A program made the translations under genes and the position numbers. A stretch of DNA of 32,806 bases from a virus. Location: positions 1 to 32,806 of IMG/VR virus record IMGVR_UViG_3300005529_000076; one strand, written 5' to 3'. Below, one piece after another: positions 1 through 6,263 of the stretch. The stretch's first letter is position 1. Each line of letters begins with the position of its first letter. The notes below the pieces were generated by a model, which had not been told where the DNA came from, did no database searches, and saw only the letters and a program-made list of their open reading frames with translations.

Positions 1-131
1 CCTGGGCCGCCGCCAGGGCCGCCGCCAGGGCCGCCGCCAGGGACGCCGCCAGGGACGCCGCCGGGGACGCCGCCAGGGACGCCGCCGGGGGCGCCGCCAG
101 GGGCGCCGCCAGGGGCGCCGCCTGGGACGCC
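1..131. repeat. 12-bp GC-rich tandem repeat
   Basis: About eleven imperfect copies of a 12-bp unit (consensus close to CCAGGGACGCCG), varying mainly at the third and seventh bases. The array begins before the window. It is coding in frame 3, where each unit gives a tetrapeptide of the type Ala-Ala-(Arg/Gly)-(Asp/Ala/Gly). The unit is a multiple of three, so copy-number changes by slippage would keep the reading frame. Confidence 0.9.
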
Positions 132-218
132 CTGAAGCCTACCACGCTGACCCTCCAGGCGTCTGCCCTGGAACTCATCGAGCGCATGTGCGCGCTCACT
201 GATGAAGGGATCGCCTGA
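3..218 (+). CDS. Ala/Arg/Asp tetrapeptide-repeat protein, 3' part
   Basis: The start lies outside the window. Frame 3 stays open from the left edge to a TGA at 216-218 and gives 71 residues: about ten AAR(D/A/G)-type tetrapeptides, then a non-repetitive tail containing LQASALELIERM. The stop overlaps the next gene's ATG at 218 as ATGA, the spacing used all along this operon, which argues for frame 3 over the other two open frames. From memory, small phage and plasmid proteins with Ala-rich tetrapeptide repeats and a similar LQ.SAL.L..RM tail are common and uncharacterised. The repeat is probably a long helix. Function unknown. Confidence 0.7.
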   Translation, partial: WAAARAAARAAARDAARDAAGDAARDAAGGAARGAARGAAWDALKPTTLTLQASALELIERMCALTDEGIA

Positions 219-661
219 TGTCTCCTACGGAGCAGAACCCGGAAGTCAGTGCGGCGGGAGACTTCGGTTCGCGTTCATCCCAGAGCAGCGGCGACGTCAG
301 TGCGGCGCCCGCTCCGCTTGAGCGCCCCGATGTGCCTGACCCTAACCGCTGGCTTGGCAAGATCATCCGCGCTGAGTTCGGCTTCGGCGGCTACGACGAC
401 GCCCAATTCGGCCTGACGCTCACCTTCGAGGGCGGCTACGGCACCACGTACTTCGTTGGCACGTGGGCGACGCGGCCCGACTGGGTTGGGTGGACGGTCG
501 AGCAACAGCGCGGCCACTTCGCCGATGCGGTCGAAAAGCTCCGCGACACCCTGTTGGCAGCCAAGAAGAAGCACGTCGCCGAACTCGTCGGTATTCCGGT
601 CGAGGTCACCTGCGAGAACTTCGCGCTCAAGAGCTGGCGCGTGCTCACGGAGGTTCTGTGA
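218..661 (+). CDS. Conserved phage protein, early operon (147 aa)
   Basis: The ATG overlaps the upstream TGA (ATGA). Residues 1 to about 40 are low-complexity (Ser, Ala, Pro) and include two VSAA peptides. From about residue 43 the protein looks folded, with alternating aromatic and glycine residues (FGFGGYDD, LTFEGGYG, TWATRPDW) and an ending PVEVTCENFALKSWRVLTEVL-like. From memory, that ending (PVEVT..ED..LKSWR.LTEV) marks a widespread phage family of unknown function. Its place upstream of recombination genes suggests an accessory early protein. No catalytic motif seen. Confidence 0.82.
   Translation: MSPTEQNPEVSAAGDFGSRSSQSSGDVSAAPAPLERPDVPDPNRWLGKIIRAEFGFGGYDDAQFGLTLTFEGGYGTTYFVGTWATRPDWVGWTVEQQRGHFADAVEKLRDTLLAAKKKHVAELVGIPVEVTCENFALKSWRVLTEVL
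296..328. repeat. 33-bp dispersed repeat, copy 1
   Basis: Matches 5836-5868 over 33 bp apart from one inserted and one deleted base, which cancel so that the ends stay in the same frame (VSAAPAPLERP here, VSAAPRSAERP there). A 12-bp partial copy starts at 245. The repeat contains GGCGC and GCGCC ends able to form a short hairpin. Confidence 0.6.
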
Positions 662-906
662 TGCCCCGCGACACCCACACCCCCGCATCAGCGTCCGCCC
701 CGATCTCTCTCTCAGACCTCTGTGTCGCCTGTCGGGGAGTTGGGTCTACGCCTTCGTGGCCGGTCTGTTTCAATTGCGGCGGCGAGGGGATCGAGCCTCC
801 GCTTCCGACCATCAGCTTCGAGGAAATGGCTATCCGGGAAGACAACGAACGGCATCCGCAAGGAAGACCGCTCTGTACTTGGAACATAGACACGAGGGGG
901 GACTGA
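661..906 (+). CDS. Small zinc-ribbon protein (81 aa)
   Basis: The ATG at 661 shares its A with the previous TGA. The short protein has two cysteine pairs, CVAC near residue 22 and CFNCGGEG near residue 37, an arrangement like a DnaJ-type or rubredoxin-like zinc knuckle. The N-terminus (RDTHTPASASAP) is disordered and the C-terminus is charged. The stop overlaps the next ATG at 906. It is one of several CxxC microproteins in the operon. DNA, RNA or protein binding is possible from the zinc ribbon, but no specific role can be read. Confidence 0.75.
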   Translation: MPRDTHTPASASAPISLSDLCVACRGVGSTPSWPVCFNCGGEGIEPPLPTISFEEMAIREDNERHPQGRPLCTWNIDTRGD

Positions 907-1163
907 TGACTGGTTGCGCGTGCGTCTCTGAGGTCAACAACCACCTTCGGGGCCACAACTCCGCACTGATTACGACCATGTTCGCACAGCCTGAGCGCGT
1001 CGTCATCACCACGACGAAGGTGAACGATCGCCAGCGCGGCAAGCCCGTCCCGATGATCGCGACTTACTGCCCGTTCTGCGGCCAAGCAATCTGGCCGAGT
1101 TCCACGACCCGGACGGCGCCTCCGGCCACTTCGAAGGCTACGTCGAGGAGGCCGCTGAGATGA
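906..1163 (+). CDS. Small zinc-ribbon protein, apparent C-terminal frameshift (85 aa)
   Basis: ATGA overlap with the previous gene. The N-terminal 60 residues look genuine: a Cys pair near the start (GCAC), then a CPFCGQ zinc knuckle around residue 60. After the knuckle this frame turns into a Ser/Thr/Pro/Arg-rich run typical of out-of-frame GC-rich DNA. From about 1085 the adjacent frame becomes strongly coding-like (NLAEFHDPDG, HFEGYVEEAAEM) and continues to 1237. Either a base has been lost near 1085, or translation slips -1, or a downstream gene has lost its own start. From memory, relatives tend to end shortly after CPFCG. Function unknown. Confidence 0.6.
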   Translation: MTGCACVSEVNNHLRGHNSALITTMFAQPERVVITTTKVNDRQRGKPVPMIATYCPFCGQAIWPSSTTRTAPPATSKATSRRPLR

Positions 1164-1237
1164 TCACCCGACTCCGAGCGCGCGGCTTCCGCATCGTGCG
1201 GGTCGCCTCAGGAACACAAACCAAGAGCGGATCATGA
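1160..1237 (+). CDS. Short ORF, or C-terminal part of the preceding gene (25 aa from ATG)
   Basis: The ATG at 1160 overlaps the stop of the 906 gene, and the TGA at 1235-1237 overlaps the next ATG at 1234, so it fits the coupling pattern of the operon. From the ATG it encodes only 25 residues (ITRLRARGFRIVRVASG...). The same frame upstream to about 1085 also reads like protein but has no usable ATG, GTG or TTG. It is therefore probably the tail of a longer protein now split from its front by a frameshift or lost start. The helix-turn-strand look is not enough to assign a function. Confidence 0.45.
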   Translation: MITRLRARGFRIVRVASGTQTKSGS

Positions 1238-1530
1238 GATTGGATATGGGGCATACGTCTGACTGCGCGGTTCACAACGCTCCCGCCTATGAGCCCGGCG
1301 AGTGCGATTGCGGCGCCTCCGAAGTGCTGCGCTGGAAGCTGATCGCCAGCAACCTGCTGGAGGCGCTGAAGGCGACCTTCGAGCTGATGATCGACTACCA
1401 GGCGCTCTGTGAACAGGGCGGTTGGCCAGCAACCGCCAGCAGCGTGCGCGCTACTCGCCGCCGGGTGCAAGAGGCCGTCCGCGCCGCCGAAGCCGCCGCT
1501 TCCCCTCCGATGTGCGGAGTCGAGCCGTGA
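1234..1530 (+). CDS. Hypothetical early protein (98 aa)
   Basis: ATGA overlap upstream and GTGA overlap downstream. The N-terminus has a Cys/His cluster (HTSDCAVHN..., GECDCG) that could bind a metal. It is followed by a long amphipathic helical region (VLRWKLIASNLLEALKATFELMIDY) and a basic, Ala-rich C-terminus. No family recognised. Gene order suggests an accessory early phage function. An internal ATG at 1246 is possible but lacks the coupling overlap. Confidence 0.72.
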   Translation: MRLDMGHTSDCAVHNAPAYEPGECDCGASEVLRWKLIASNLLEALKATFELMIDYQALCEQGGWPATASSVRATRRRVQEAVRAAEAAASPPMCGVEP

Positions 1531-1769
1531 ACCGCTGCCCGAACACCATCCGCGGCGATCATCGCTTCGAGGCCAGGTATGACACCTCGGCCGCCAAGCT
1601 GAGCCAGCTCTCCAGCTTCAGAATCGATGGCATCGATGCCGCCGGCATTCTCCGTCAGATGCGCGACGTGACCTACGTCCGCGATGTCTGCGTGCGATGC
1701 GGCGAAGTGATCGAACGTGACGGGCAAGCGGAGCGGCCCGCGCAGGAGAACACCGGAGAGCAACAATGA
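1527..1769 (+). CDS. Small zinc-binding protein (80 aa)
   Basis: The start is the GTG at 1527, overlapping the previous TGA as GTGA. The N-terminal motif CPN..RGDHRFEARYD and the C-terminal VCVRCGEVIER together resemble, from memory, small phage proteins of the type C...H.FEPRYD...C..CG, expected to hold one zinc ion. The stop overlaps the next ATG at 1766. A longer in-frame reading from 1422 exists but overlaps the 1234 gene heavily and is Arg-rich, so the short form is preferred. Confidence 0.72.
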   Translation: MNRCPNTIRGDHRFEARYDTSAAKLSQLSSFRIDGIDAAGILRQMRDVTYVRDVCVRCGEVIERDGQAERPAQENTGEQQ

Positions 1770-2002
1770 TCGAGAGATTCACTTGCTCAGGCGGCTCGAT
1801 CCTCGATTGGGCCTTTCCCGTTCCTCGCGAGATCACGCTCGAGGAAGCCGAACAGCTCGCCCGCACCTGGTTCGAGGAATATCGCAAGGCCAGGGACGCC
1901 GGCCAGTACGCCAAGGCCGAGGTCTTCGGACGTGACGCCTGGAGCGCGGCTCGGGCGGCTTTCCACGCAAACCGCTGGATCAGATGCGCGAGGGCGGCAT
2001 GA
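1766..2002 (+). CDS. Hypothetical early protein (78 aa)
   Basis: ATGA overlaps at both ends. Acidic and helical in the middle (EITLEEAEQLARTWFEEYRKARDAG, then YAKAEVFGRDAWSAARAAF), which suggests a two-helix fold. The short basic end (WIRCARAA) is probably disordered. No catalytic or metal motif and no recognised family. Confidence 0.72.
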   Translation: MIERFTCSGGSILDWAFPVPREITLEEAEQLARTWFEEYRKARDAGQYAKAEVFGRDAWSAARAAFHANRWIRCARAA

Positions 2003-2211
2003 GCATCACCAACTACTACGTGGACGTGGACGGGCGGACTTACCGCGTCGCTCTTTCTGGATCCGGCCGCGCGATGATCGTCGTTCGTCGCAGCCATGAC
2101 GGCAAGGACACCGGGCGGCCGCTAGTTCTGTCGGGCAAGACCGCCACACGCGCCATTACCGCCGCTCACAGCCAGGCGAGAGAAGCTTTGAGGAGAGAAA
2201 CCCATGCCTAA
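1999..2211 (+). CDS. Hypothetical early protein (70 aa)
   Basis: An upstream in-frame ATG exists at 1984, but the ATG at 1999 overlaps the previous TGA and has GAGGG five bases upstream, so it is the better start. The protein is beta-rich (NYYVDVDGRTYRVAL, MIVVRRSHDG) with a helical C-terminus (TRAITAAHSQAREALRRE). It overlaps the next gene by 8 bp. Function unknown. Confidence 0.72.
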   Translation: MSITNYYVDVDGRTYRVALSGSGRAMIVVRRSHDGKDTGRPLVLSGKTATRAITAAHSQAREALRRETHA

Positions 2212-2791
2212 GACAAGGCTCTACAATCCCGACCGTGATGCGATCACCCGCGCGATCCTGGCGCATCGGTTCGATCCAGTGTTCGCCACCCTAGACCAAG
2301 CCGGCAACCGGCTGGCCGACGAGGTTCGCCGAAGGGCTTACGGCGCGTTCCTCAAGACGATGGAGAGCGCCCCCAAGGGGGCCTTCGCCACCACAAGCGC
2401 CATTCGGGTAAACGTCGCCGGCAAGAAGATCGGCCTGAGCTTTGGTCCGAAGGCCGAAGAGCGCATTTTCTACGCTCACCAGTACGGCGAGCTTCTGTCC
2501 CTCCCCGATACCGACGATCTCGGCCAGCGCGTGCTTGCGAACGCGGAAGCCAAAGAGGCCGCCAAGAAAGAGCGCGACACGCTGAAGCAGACGACGCGCG
2601 CGATGTTGGAGAACTTTACCACCTTCGACGCGCTGCTGGAAGCATGGCCTGAGGCCGAGCGCTTCATTACTCACCGATGGCGCGAGCGCGGCAACTACAT
2701 CGCCAACGTGCCGGTGATCGCGCTCAAGCAGCTCACCGAAAAGCTCGACCTACCGCCGGATGAGGCTTCGTCGGAAAGCGAGGCCGCCTGA
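2204..2791 (+). CDS. Conserved phage protein, possibly DNA-modification-associated (195 aa)
   Basis: The ATG at 2204 follows AGGAGAGAAACCC. An N-terminal R-L-x-N-P-x-R-x-x-I helix, a central beta region (AIRVNVAGKKIGLSFG) and a C-terminal helical region with FDALLEAWPEAERFI are visible. The layout reminds me of the phage domain Pfam calls nucleotide-modification-associated domain 5, but that is a weak recollection. The alternative is simply a conserved phage early protein. The C-terminal tail (PPDEASSESEAA) is acidic. It lies three genes upstream of the exonuclease. Confidence 0.75.
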   Translation: MPKTRLYNPDRDAITRAILAHRFDPVFATLDQAGNRLADEVRRRAYGAFLKTMESAPKGAFATTSAIRVNVAGKKIGLSFGPKAEERIFYAHQYGELLSLPDTDDLGQRVLANAEAKEAAKKERDTLKQTTRAMLENFTTFDALLEAWPEAERFITHRWRERGNYIANVPVIALKQLTEKLDLPPDEASSESEAA

Positions 2792-3003
2792 TGATCAGCA
2801 TATCCCCCGACCTCAGCATCACCGCCCAAAGCGTCTCCGCAAAGGTCAAGCAGCTCCAGGTGACTCTCACTGGCGTCACCACTGAAGTCCAGTTGGAGAA
2901 GTGCGACCAGCTCATCGCGGACGCCGAGGAGGACTTGCGGTCCCTAAGACGCAGCCTCTGGAGGCTGAAGGTCCAGAAGCCCTTCATGGAGTTAGCGAGA
3001 TGA
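2791..3003 (+). CDS. Hypothetical early protein, coiled-coil-like (70 aa)
   Basis: The ATG shares its A with the previous TGA, and the stop overlaps the ERF gene's ATG at 3000. Mostly helical with heptad-like spacing (QLEKCDQLIADAEEDLRSLRRSLWRLKVQ), so probably a short coiled coil. Its tight link to the annealing protein suggests a partner or accessory of recombination, but this is inference from position only. Confidence 0.72.
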   Translation: MISISPDLSITAQSVSAKVKQLQVTLTGVTTEVQLEKCDQLIADAEEDLRSLRRSLWRLKVQKPFMELAR

Positions 3004-3749
3004 ACGCAGTCGTTCAGACCGTCGAAGAACGCGGCGTGGTGGCCGCTGACGCTGGCTCGATCATGGCGATCATCGATCGGGCCGCCCGCGATCCCAACAC
3101 CGACATGGACAAGCTGGAGCGCCTGCTTGGCATGTACGAGCGGATCACCGCGCGCCAGGCCGTCCAGTCCTACACCGAGGCGATGAGCGCGGCCCAGGCC
3201 GAGATGACCCGCGTCGCCACCGACGCCAACAACCCGCAGACCAAGAGCCGCTACGCGACGTATGCGGCCCTGGATCGGGAGCTTCGGCCGACCTACACCA
3301 AGCATGGCTTCGCGCTGAGCTTCGGAACCGCCGAGGGCGGGCCGCCTGAGCACGTCCGGGTAACCTGCACGGTAGCACACCGCGACGGCCACGCCGAGCG
3401 CTTCCACATCGACATGCCGGCGGACGGCAAGGGCGCCAAGGGCGGCGACGTGATGACCAAGACGCACGCCACCGGCGCGGCCATGTCCTACGGCCAGCGC
3501 TACCTGCTGCGGGCGATCTTCAACATCGCGGTCGGCGACGACAAGGACGGCAACGCCTACCACGCCCGCGAGCAAAGCGGCGCCAGCGAGGCGGCCATGG
3601 CCGCCATCAACGCCTGCGAAACCCTCGCCGACCTGAAGACCTGGAAGGTGAAGAACGCCGACAGCCTTTCCAAGCTGGAAGGCGCCGAAGCTGACGAGAT
3701 CGTGCGCCTGTTCAATCGCCGCGTCGAAGCCCTGAAGGCCCGCCAATGA
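3000..3749 (+). CDS. ERF-family single-strand annealing protein (249 aa)
   Basis: Belongs to the Erf group of phage recombinases that anneal complementary single strands, acting with a 5'-3' exonuclease. Seen here are SRYATYAALDRELRPTYTKHG (about residues 83-103, the family's 'Y.t...l...rp.l..hG' block) and MSYGQRYLLRAIFNIAVGDDKDG (about 162-184, the 'Y..RY.l...f.i..gdDdg' block). The start at 3000 overlaps the previous stop as ATGA; an in-frame upstream ATG at 2901 would run through the preceding gene and is unlikely. The 3' end overlaps the exonuclease ATG. The C-terminal 60 residues are more variable, as usual for the family. Confidence 0.92.
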   Translation: MNAVVQTVEERGVVAADAGSIMAIIDRAARDPNTDMDKLERLLGMYERITARQAVQSYTEAMSAAQAEMTRVATDANNPQTKSRYATYAALDRELRPTYTKHGFALSFGTAEGGPPEHVRVTCTVAHRDGHAERFHIDMPADGKGAKGGDVMTKTHATGAAMSYGQRYLLRAIFNIAVGDDKDGNAYHAREQSGASEAAMAAINACETLADLKTWKVKNADSLSKLEGAEADEIVRLFNRRVEALKARQ

Positions 3750-4366
3750 TCCAAGGCTCGCCAGAGTGGCATCAGGCAAGGCTCGGCAAGCTGACGGCTT
3801 CGCGGCTCCCCGATGCCCTCGCCAAGATCAAGACCGGCTGGGGCGCGTCCAGGGCCAACCTCATGGCCGCGCTGCTGGTCGAGCGCCTGACCGGCCAGCC
3901 CGAGGAGACCTACGTCAACCCGGCCATGCTGTGGGGCATCGAGGTTGAGCCGCAGGCGTGCGACGCCTACGCCTTCCACACCGACGCCGAGCTGACCGAG
4001 GCCGGCTTCGTGGATCATCCGACGATCGCCATGTCCGGCGCCAGCCCTGACCGCTTTGTCGGCGACGACGGGCTGCTGGAGGTCAAGTGTCCGCTGACGG
4101 CCACGCATCTCGATACGCTCATGGGCCAGGCCGTCCCCGGCCGCTACCTGACGCAGATCGGCTGGCAACTGGCCTGCACCGGCCGGGCCTGGTGCGACTT
4201 CGTTTCCTACGATCCGCGGCTCCCCTGGAACATGCGCCTGTTCGTCAAGCGCGTTCATCGGGACAACGACTTCATCGCGGAGTTGGAGCGCGAGGCCGCG
4301 ATCTTCCTCGCCGAGCTCGACGCCAAGATGGCGCGGCTGACCGAAGCGACCGCGAGGGCCGCATGA
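3746..4366 (+). CDS. YqaJ/lambda-type exonuclease (206 aa)
   Basis: Predicted 5'-3' double-strand exonuclease supplying 3' tails for the ERF protein just upstream (ATGA overlap). Family features: SPEWHQARLGKLTASR at residues 5-20, WGIEVEPQA at 63-71, and the PD-(D/E)xK active site with Asp102 in SPDRF and Glu112-x-Lys114 in LLEVKCP. Next comes a Gln-rich helix (YLTQIGWQLACTG) with the conserved glutamine. Length is normal for phage members. A host-type repair role is unlikely given the gene's neighbours. Confidence 0.93.
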   Translation: MIQGSPEWHQARLGKLTASRLPDALAKIKTGWGASRANLMAALLVERLTGQPEETYVNPAMLWGIEVEPQACDAYAFHTDAELTEAGFVDHPTIAMSGASPDRFVGDDGLLEVKCPLTATHLDTLMGQAVPGRYLTQIGWQLACTGRAWCDFVSYDPRLPWNMRLFVKRVHRDNDFIAELEREAAIFLAELDAKMARLTEATARAA

Positions 4367-4860
4367 CCACCTTTCAGGCCATATGGGAAAACGGGCTCCT
4401 GCGCCCGCTCCAGCGCTTCCACAACGTGCTCGCCGCCGAGTTCGGCGATGGCGAGGTCGTGACGCTGGAACGCCGCGAGGAGCGCTCAGGCCCAAGTCAC
4501 AATCACTATTTCGCGTCGGTCAACGAGGCGTGGAAGAACCTGCCCGAGCACATGGCCGAGCGCTGGCCTACCGCCGACCATCTGCGCAAGTGGGCGCTGA
4601 TCAAGGCTGGGTACCGGGACGAGCGCTCGATCGTATGCGCCTCCAAGGCCGAGGCGTCGCGCGTGGCGGCCTTCATCCGCCCGATGGATGAGTATGCCGT
4701 CGTCACCGTCCGCGAGGCTGTGGTGACCGCCTACACGGCCAAGAGCCAGTCCATGAAGGCGATGGGCAAGCAGGACTTCCAGGCCAGCAAGGACGCCGTG
4801 CTCGGCATCGTGTCCGAACTGCTGGGCGTCACACCCGATCAGCTTCGGAAGGCCGCCTGA
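4363..4860 (+). CDS. Conserved phage protein of recombination operon (165 aa)
   Basis: ATGA overlaps with the exonuclease and with the HNH gene. The N-terminal part is strand-rich (FQAIWENGLLRPL, VVTLERREERS). A central motif SHNHYFASVNEAWKNLPEH is followed by HLRKWALIKAGYRDERSIVC. From memory, this H.HYFA.v..AW.NLPE block with HLRKWALIKAGY occurs in many phage proteins next to recombination or replication genes, with no known function. Conserved His and Tyr residues leave room for nucleic-acid binding or catalysis, but nothing is proven. Confidence 0.85.
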   Translation: MTTFQAIWENGLLRPLQRFHNVLAAEFGDGEVVTLERREERSGPSHNHYFASVNEAWKNLPEHMAERWPTADHLRKWALIKAGYRDERSIVCASKAEASRVAAFIRPMDEYAVVTVREAVVTAYTAKSQSMKAMGKQDFQASKDAVLGIVSELLGVTPDQLRKAA

Positions 4861-5225
4861 TGTCCGCCTCACGCATGGATCAGCCGCTGGTAAGGGAGGC
4901 GGTGGAACTACATGAGCGCAAGCCGCTGACGCAGCATGACGCCTGCCCGGTCTGCCGGGCGCCCCTAGTGCTCGTCATCAATGAGGTGGATGTCTGCGAG
5001 CCGATGATCGACGAGCACATCCTGCCCCTCTGGCTCGGCGGCTCCAACGATCTCAGCAACCGGGCGCTCTACTGCATTCCATGCGCTCGGGCCAAGACCA
5101 AGCGCGAGGCGACCGAGCGGGGCAAGGTGCTCCGCCTCGCCAGAGACGCCGATCCCTCCACCCGGCGCCAGCCGATCCGCAAGCTGCGGGGCAGAGGCTT
5201 TCCAAAGGACCCGCTGAGGCCATGA
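4860..5225 (+). CDS. HNH endonuclease-like protein (121 aa)
   Basis: Zinc-bound HNH fold: CPVC at residues 29-32 and CIPC at 72-75 would hold structural zinc. Between them DEHILPLWLGG (Asp51, Glu52, His53) and NDLSNRAL (Asn64, Asn67) supply the His/Asn positions. The final H/N/K position is filled by the lysine-rich helix ARAKTKREA. Family members nick or cut DNA; in phages they act in packaging or as homing or accessory nucleases. Here the gene follows exonuclease and annealing genes, not terminase, so a recombination or DNA-processing role is more likely. The stop overlaps the next ATG. Confidence 0.85.
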   Translation: MSASRMDQPLVREAVELHERKPLTQHDACPVCRAPLVLVINEVDVCEPMIDEHILPLWLGGSNDLSNRALYCIPCARAKTKREATERGKVLRLARDADPSTRRQPIRKLRGRGFPKDPLRP

Positions 5226-5527
5226 GCGAACACGGCTCTTGCCCCGCTTGTGGCACCGACCTGAACGGCGGCTTGATTTGGGAGACGCTGCGCGAGACGC
5301 GGAGCGAGGAGGAGGCCGACCGGGTAGCCGCCCAGCTCTACGGCGCCACCCGCACAAGCGGCCACTGGGGCCGGGAAATCGGCACCTATGACGTCGGCCT
5401 AGATCGCGTCGTCGCCTGGCGCTGTCCCGACTGCGGCCATCAATGGGAGCGCGATGCGGAGCAATCGCGCCGCACAGACGCTCCAAGTACTCCGGGACAA
5501 ACTACAAACCTCCAGGACCCCAAATGA
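5222..5527 (+). CDS. Double zinc-ribbon protein (101 aa)
   Basis: The start at 5222 overlaps the HNH stop. Two CPxCG knuckles, CPACGTD near residue 7 and CPDCGHQWERD near residue 72, are separated by a charged helical stretch (ETLRETRSEEEADRVAAQLYG). Together they could form one split zinc ribbon. The C-terminal tail is polar and disordered. A longer in-frame reading from 5081 is Arg-rich and overlaps the HNH gene, so it is rejected. Confidence 0.75.
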   Translation: MSEHGSCPACGTDLNGGLIWETLRETRSEEEADRVAAQLYGATRTSGHWGREIGTYDVGLDRVVAWRCPDCGHQWERDAEQSRRTDAPSTPGQTTNLQDPK

Positions 5528-5793
5528 TGTCAGCCAACCCCTCCCGATTGAGGGAAAAGCTAGCCGGCTGGTACTCGGTCGCGAGGCCCGGCTGGACGTA
5601 TCCGCTAGGCCGCGAGCACGTCGGCGAATTGCTCTCCACCCTCGACCGCCAACAAGCGGTCCTGAGGGAAGCCGAGCCCAAGCTGGCGACGATGGCTGAG
5701 GCGACAGGCTCAGGCGAGGTCCAGGCCGTCTTGCTCAAGGTCAGAGCCGCCCTCTCCCTCCTAGAGAGCGAACCGCAAGCATCTACTGACTGA
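5524..5793 (+). CDS. Hypothetical early protein, last gene of first + operon (89 aa)
   Basis: ATGA overlap with the previous gene; ATG at 5524 and 5527 are adjacent and equally usable. The protein is helical (RLREKLAGWYSVARPG, HVGELLSTLDRQQAVLREAEPKL, VQAVLLKVRAALSLLESEP), with a central YPLGREH that could be a turn. No family recognised. It is followed by a gap of about 175 bp that holds a strong promoter, so it probably ends the recombination transcript. Confidence 0.72.
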   Translation: MMSANPSRLREKLAGWYSVARPGWTYPLGREHVGELLSTLDRQQAVLREAEPKLATMAEATGSGEVQAVLLKVRAALSLLESEPQASTD

Positions 5794-5835
5794 GGGATGG
5801 AGGAGATTATGAAATCCCGGAGCCCTTCAACGACT

Positions 5836-5868
5836 GTCAGTGCGGCGCCACGCTCCGCTGAGCGCCCC
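5836..5868. repeat. 33-bp dispersed repeat, copy 2
   Basis: Near-copy of 296-328 lying about 10 bp upstream of the -35 box at 5879. It lies in a short open stretch (ATG at 5809 with GGAGGAG upstream) that reads VSAAPRSAERP. The two copies differ by compensating indels. It may be a leftover of a duplicated gene start or a small mobile hairpin. Confidence 0.6.
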
Positions 5869-5878
5869 AAAGTCTCGG

Positions 5879-5906
5879 TTGACATTCCAGAAAGATGTGA
5901 TATAAT
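5879..5906 (+). promoter_or_regulatory. Consensus sigma-70-type promoter for the integrase operon
   Basis: TTGACA at 5879-5884 and TATAAT at 5901-5906, separated by 16 bp: both boxes match consensus exactly. The surroundings are AT-rich in an otherwise GC-rich window. Transcription should start near 5913, giving a leader of about 55 nt before the ATG at 5969. It is placed to drive the genes at 5969, 6358, 6790 and 6954. Confidence 0.8.
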
Positions 5907-5957
5907 TGTCGCACCCGAGGTTTGCGGCTTCGGGTGCTATTTGACAATCAAATCACA
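5896..5957. promoter_or_regulatory. 62-bp nested dyad overlapping the -10 box and leader
   Basis: Outer arms: TGTGATATAATTGTC (5896-5910) and GACAATCAAATCACA (5943-5957), complementary at 13 of 15 positions. Inner arms: GCACCCGA (5911-5918) and TCGGGTGC (5930-5937), a perfect 8-bp stem with an 11-nt loop. The outer left arm contains the whole TATAAT box. As DNA it could be an operator for a dimeric repressor. As RNA the inner stem would cap the 5' end of the transcript. Confidence 0.75.
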
Positions 5958-5968
5958 TGGAGTGGACA

Positions 5969-6256
5969 ATGATCTACACGCGTTTCGGAACGCCCGTCAA
6001 GCTTCTTACTTGCGAGGCGGTCATGGAGACCAGCCGCGACGGCAAGCACGAGTACATTCAGTTCTACGTGACTGCCGAGCAATCTGGCCCGAGCATCGGA
6101 GCTCGGCCGGACGACAAGACGGATCGCATCGGCAGGCCGATCCTCGATGGCAAGCAGTTCCCGACTTACGAGCTGAAGGCGGACGGCGGCCTCGGCGAAA
6201 TCCTCGATGCTTGCAAAGCCCTCATGCCGGACGCCAACCCGCTGATGTTCGCCTGA
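5969..6256 (+). CDS. Hypothetical protein, first gene of integrase operon (95 aa)
   Basis: The ATG at 5969 is preferred over the ATG at 5957 because GGAG lies six bases upstream and 5957 falls within the dyad arm. Small alpha/beta look: strands MIYTRFGTPVKLLTCEAV and KHEYIQFYVTAEQ, then a polar loop (SGPSIGARPDDKTDRIGRP) and a C-terminal helix (LGEILDACKALM). No family recognised. Being first behind a strong, dyad-covered promoter, it could be a regulator of the integrase unit, but no HTH is visible. Confidence 0.75.
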   Translation: MIYTRFGTPVKLLTCEAVMETSRDGKHEYIQFYVTAEQSGPSIGARPDDKTDRIGRPILDGKQFPTYELKADGGLGEILDACKALMPDANPLMFA

Positions 6257-6263
6257 GCGCTGA

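Noticed and set aside
1-131. CRISPR array
   Set aside because: The 12-bp units are contiguous with no spacers.
1-135. Collagen-like (PGxP) reading of the repeat in frame 1
   Set aside because: Ends at TGA 133 with no gene-like tail, whereas frame 3 continues into a non-repetitive tail and an ATGA overlap.
2733-4495. Long - strand frames opposite the ERF and exonuclease genes
   Set aside because: Antisense shadows; the + strand products carry clear family motifs.
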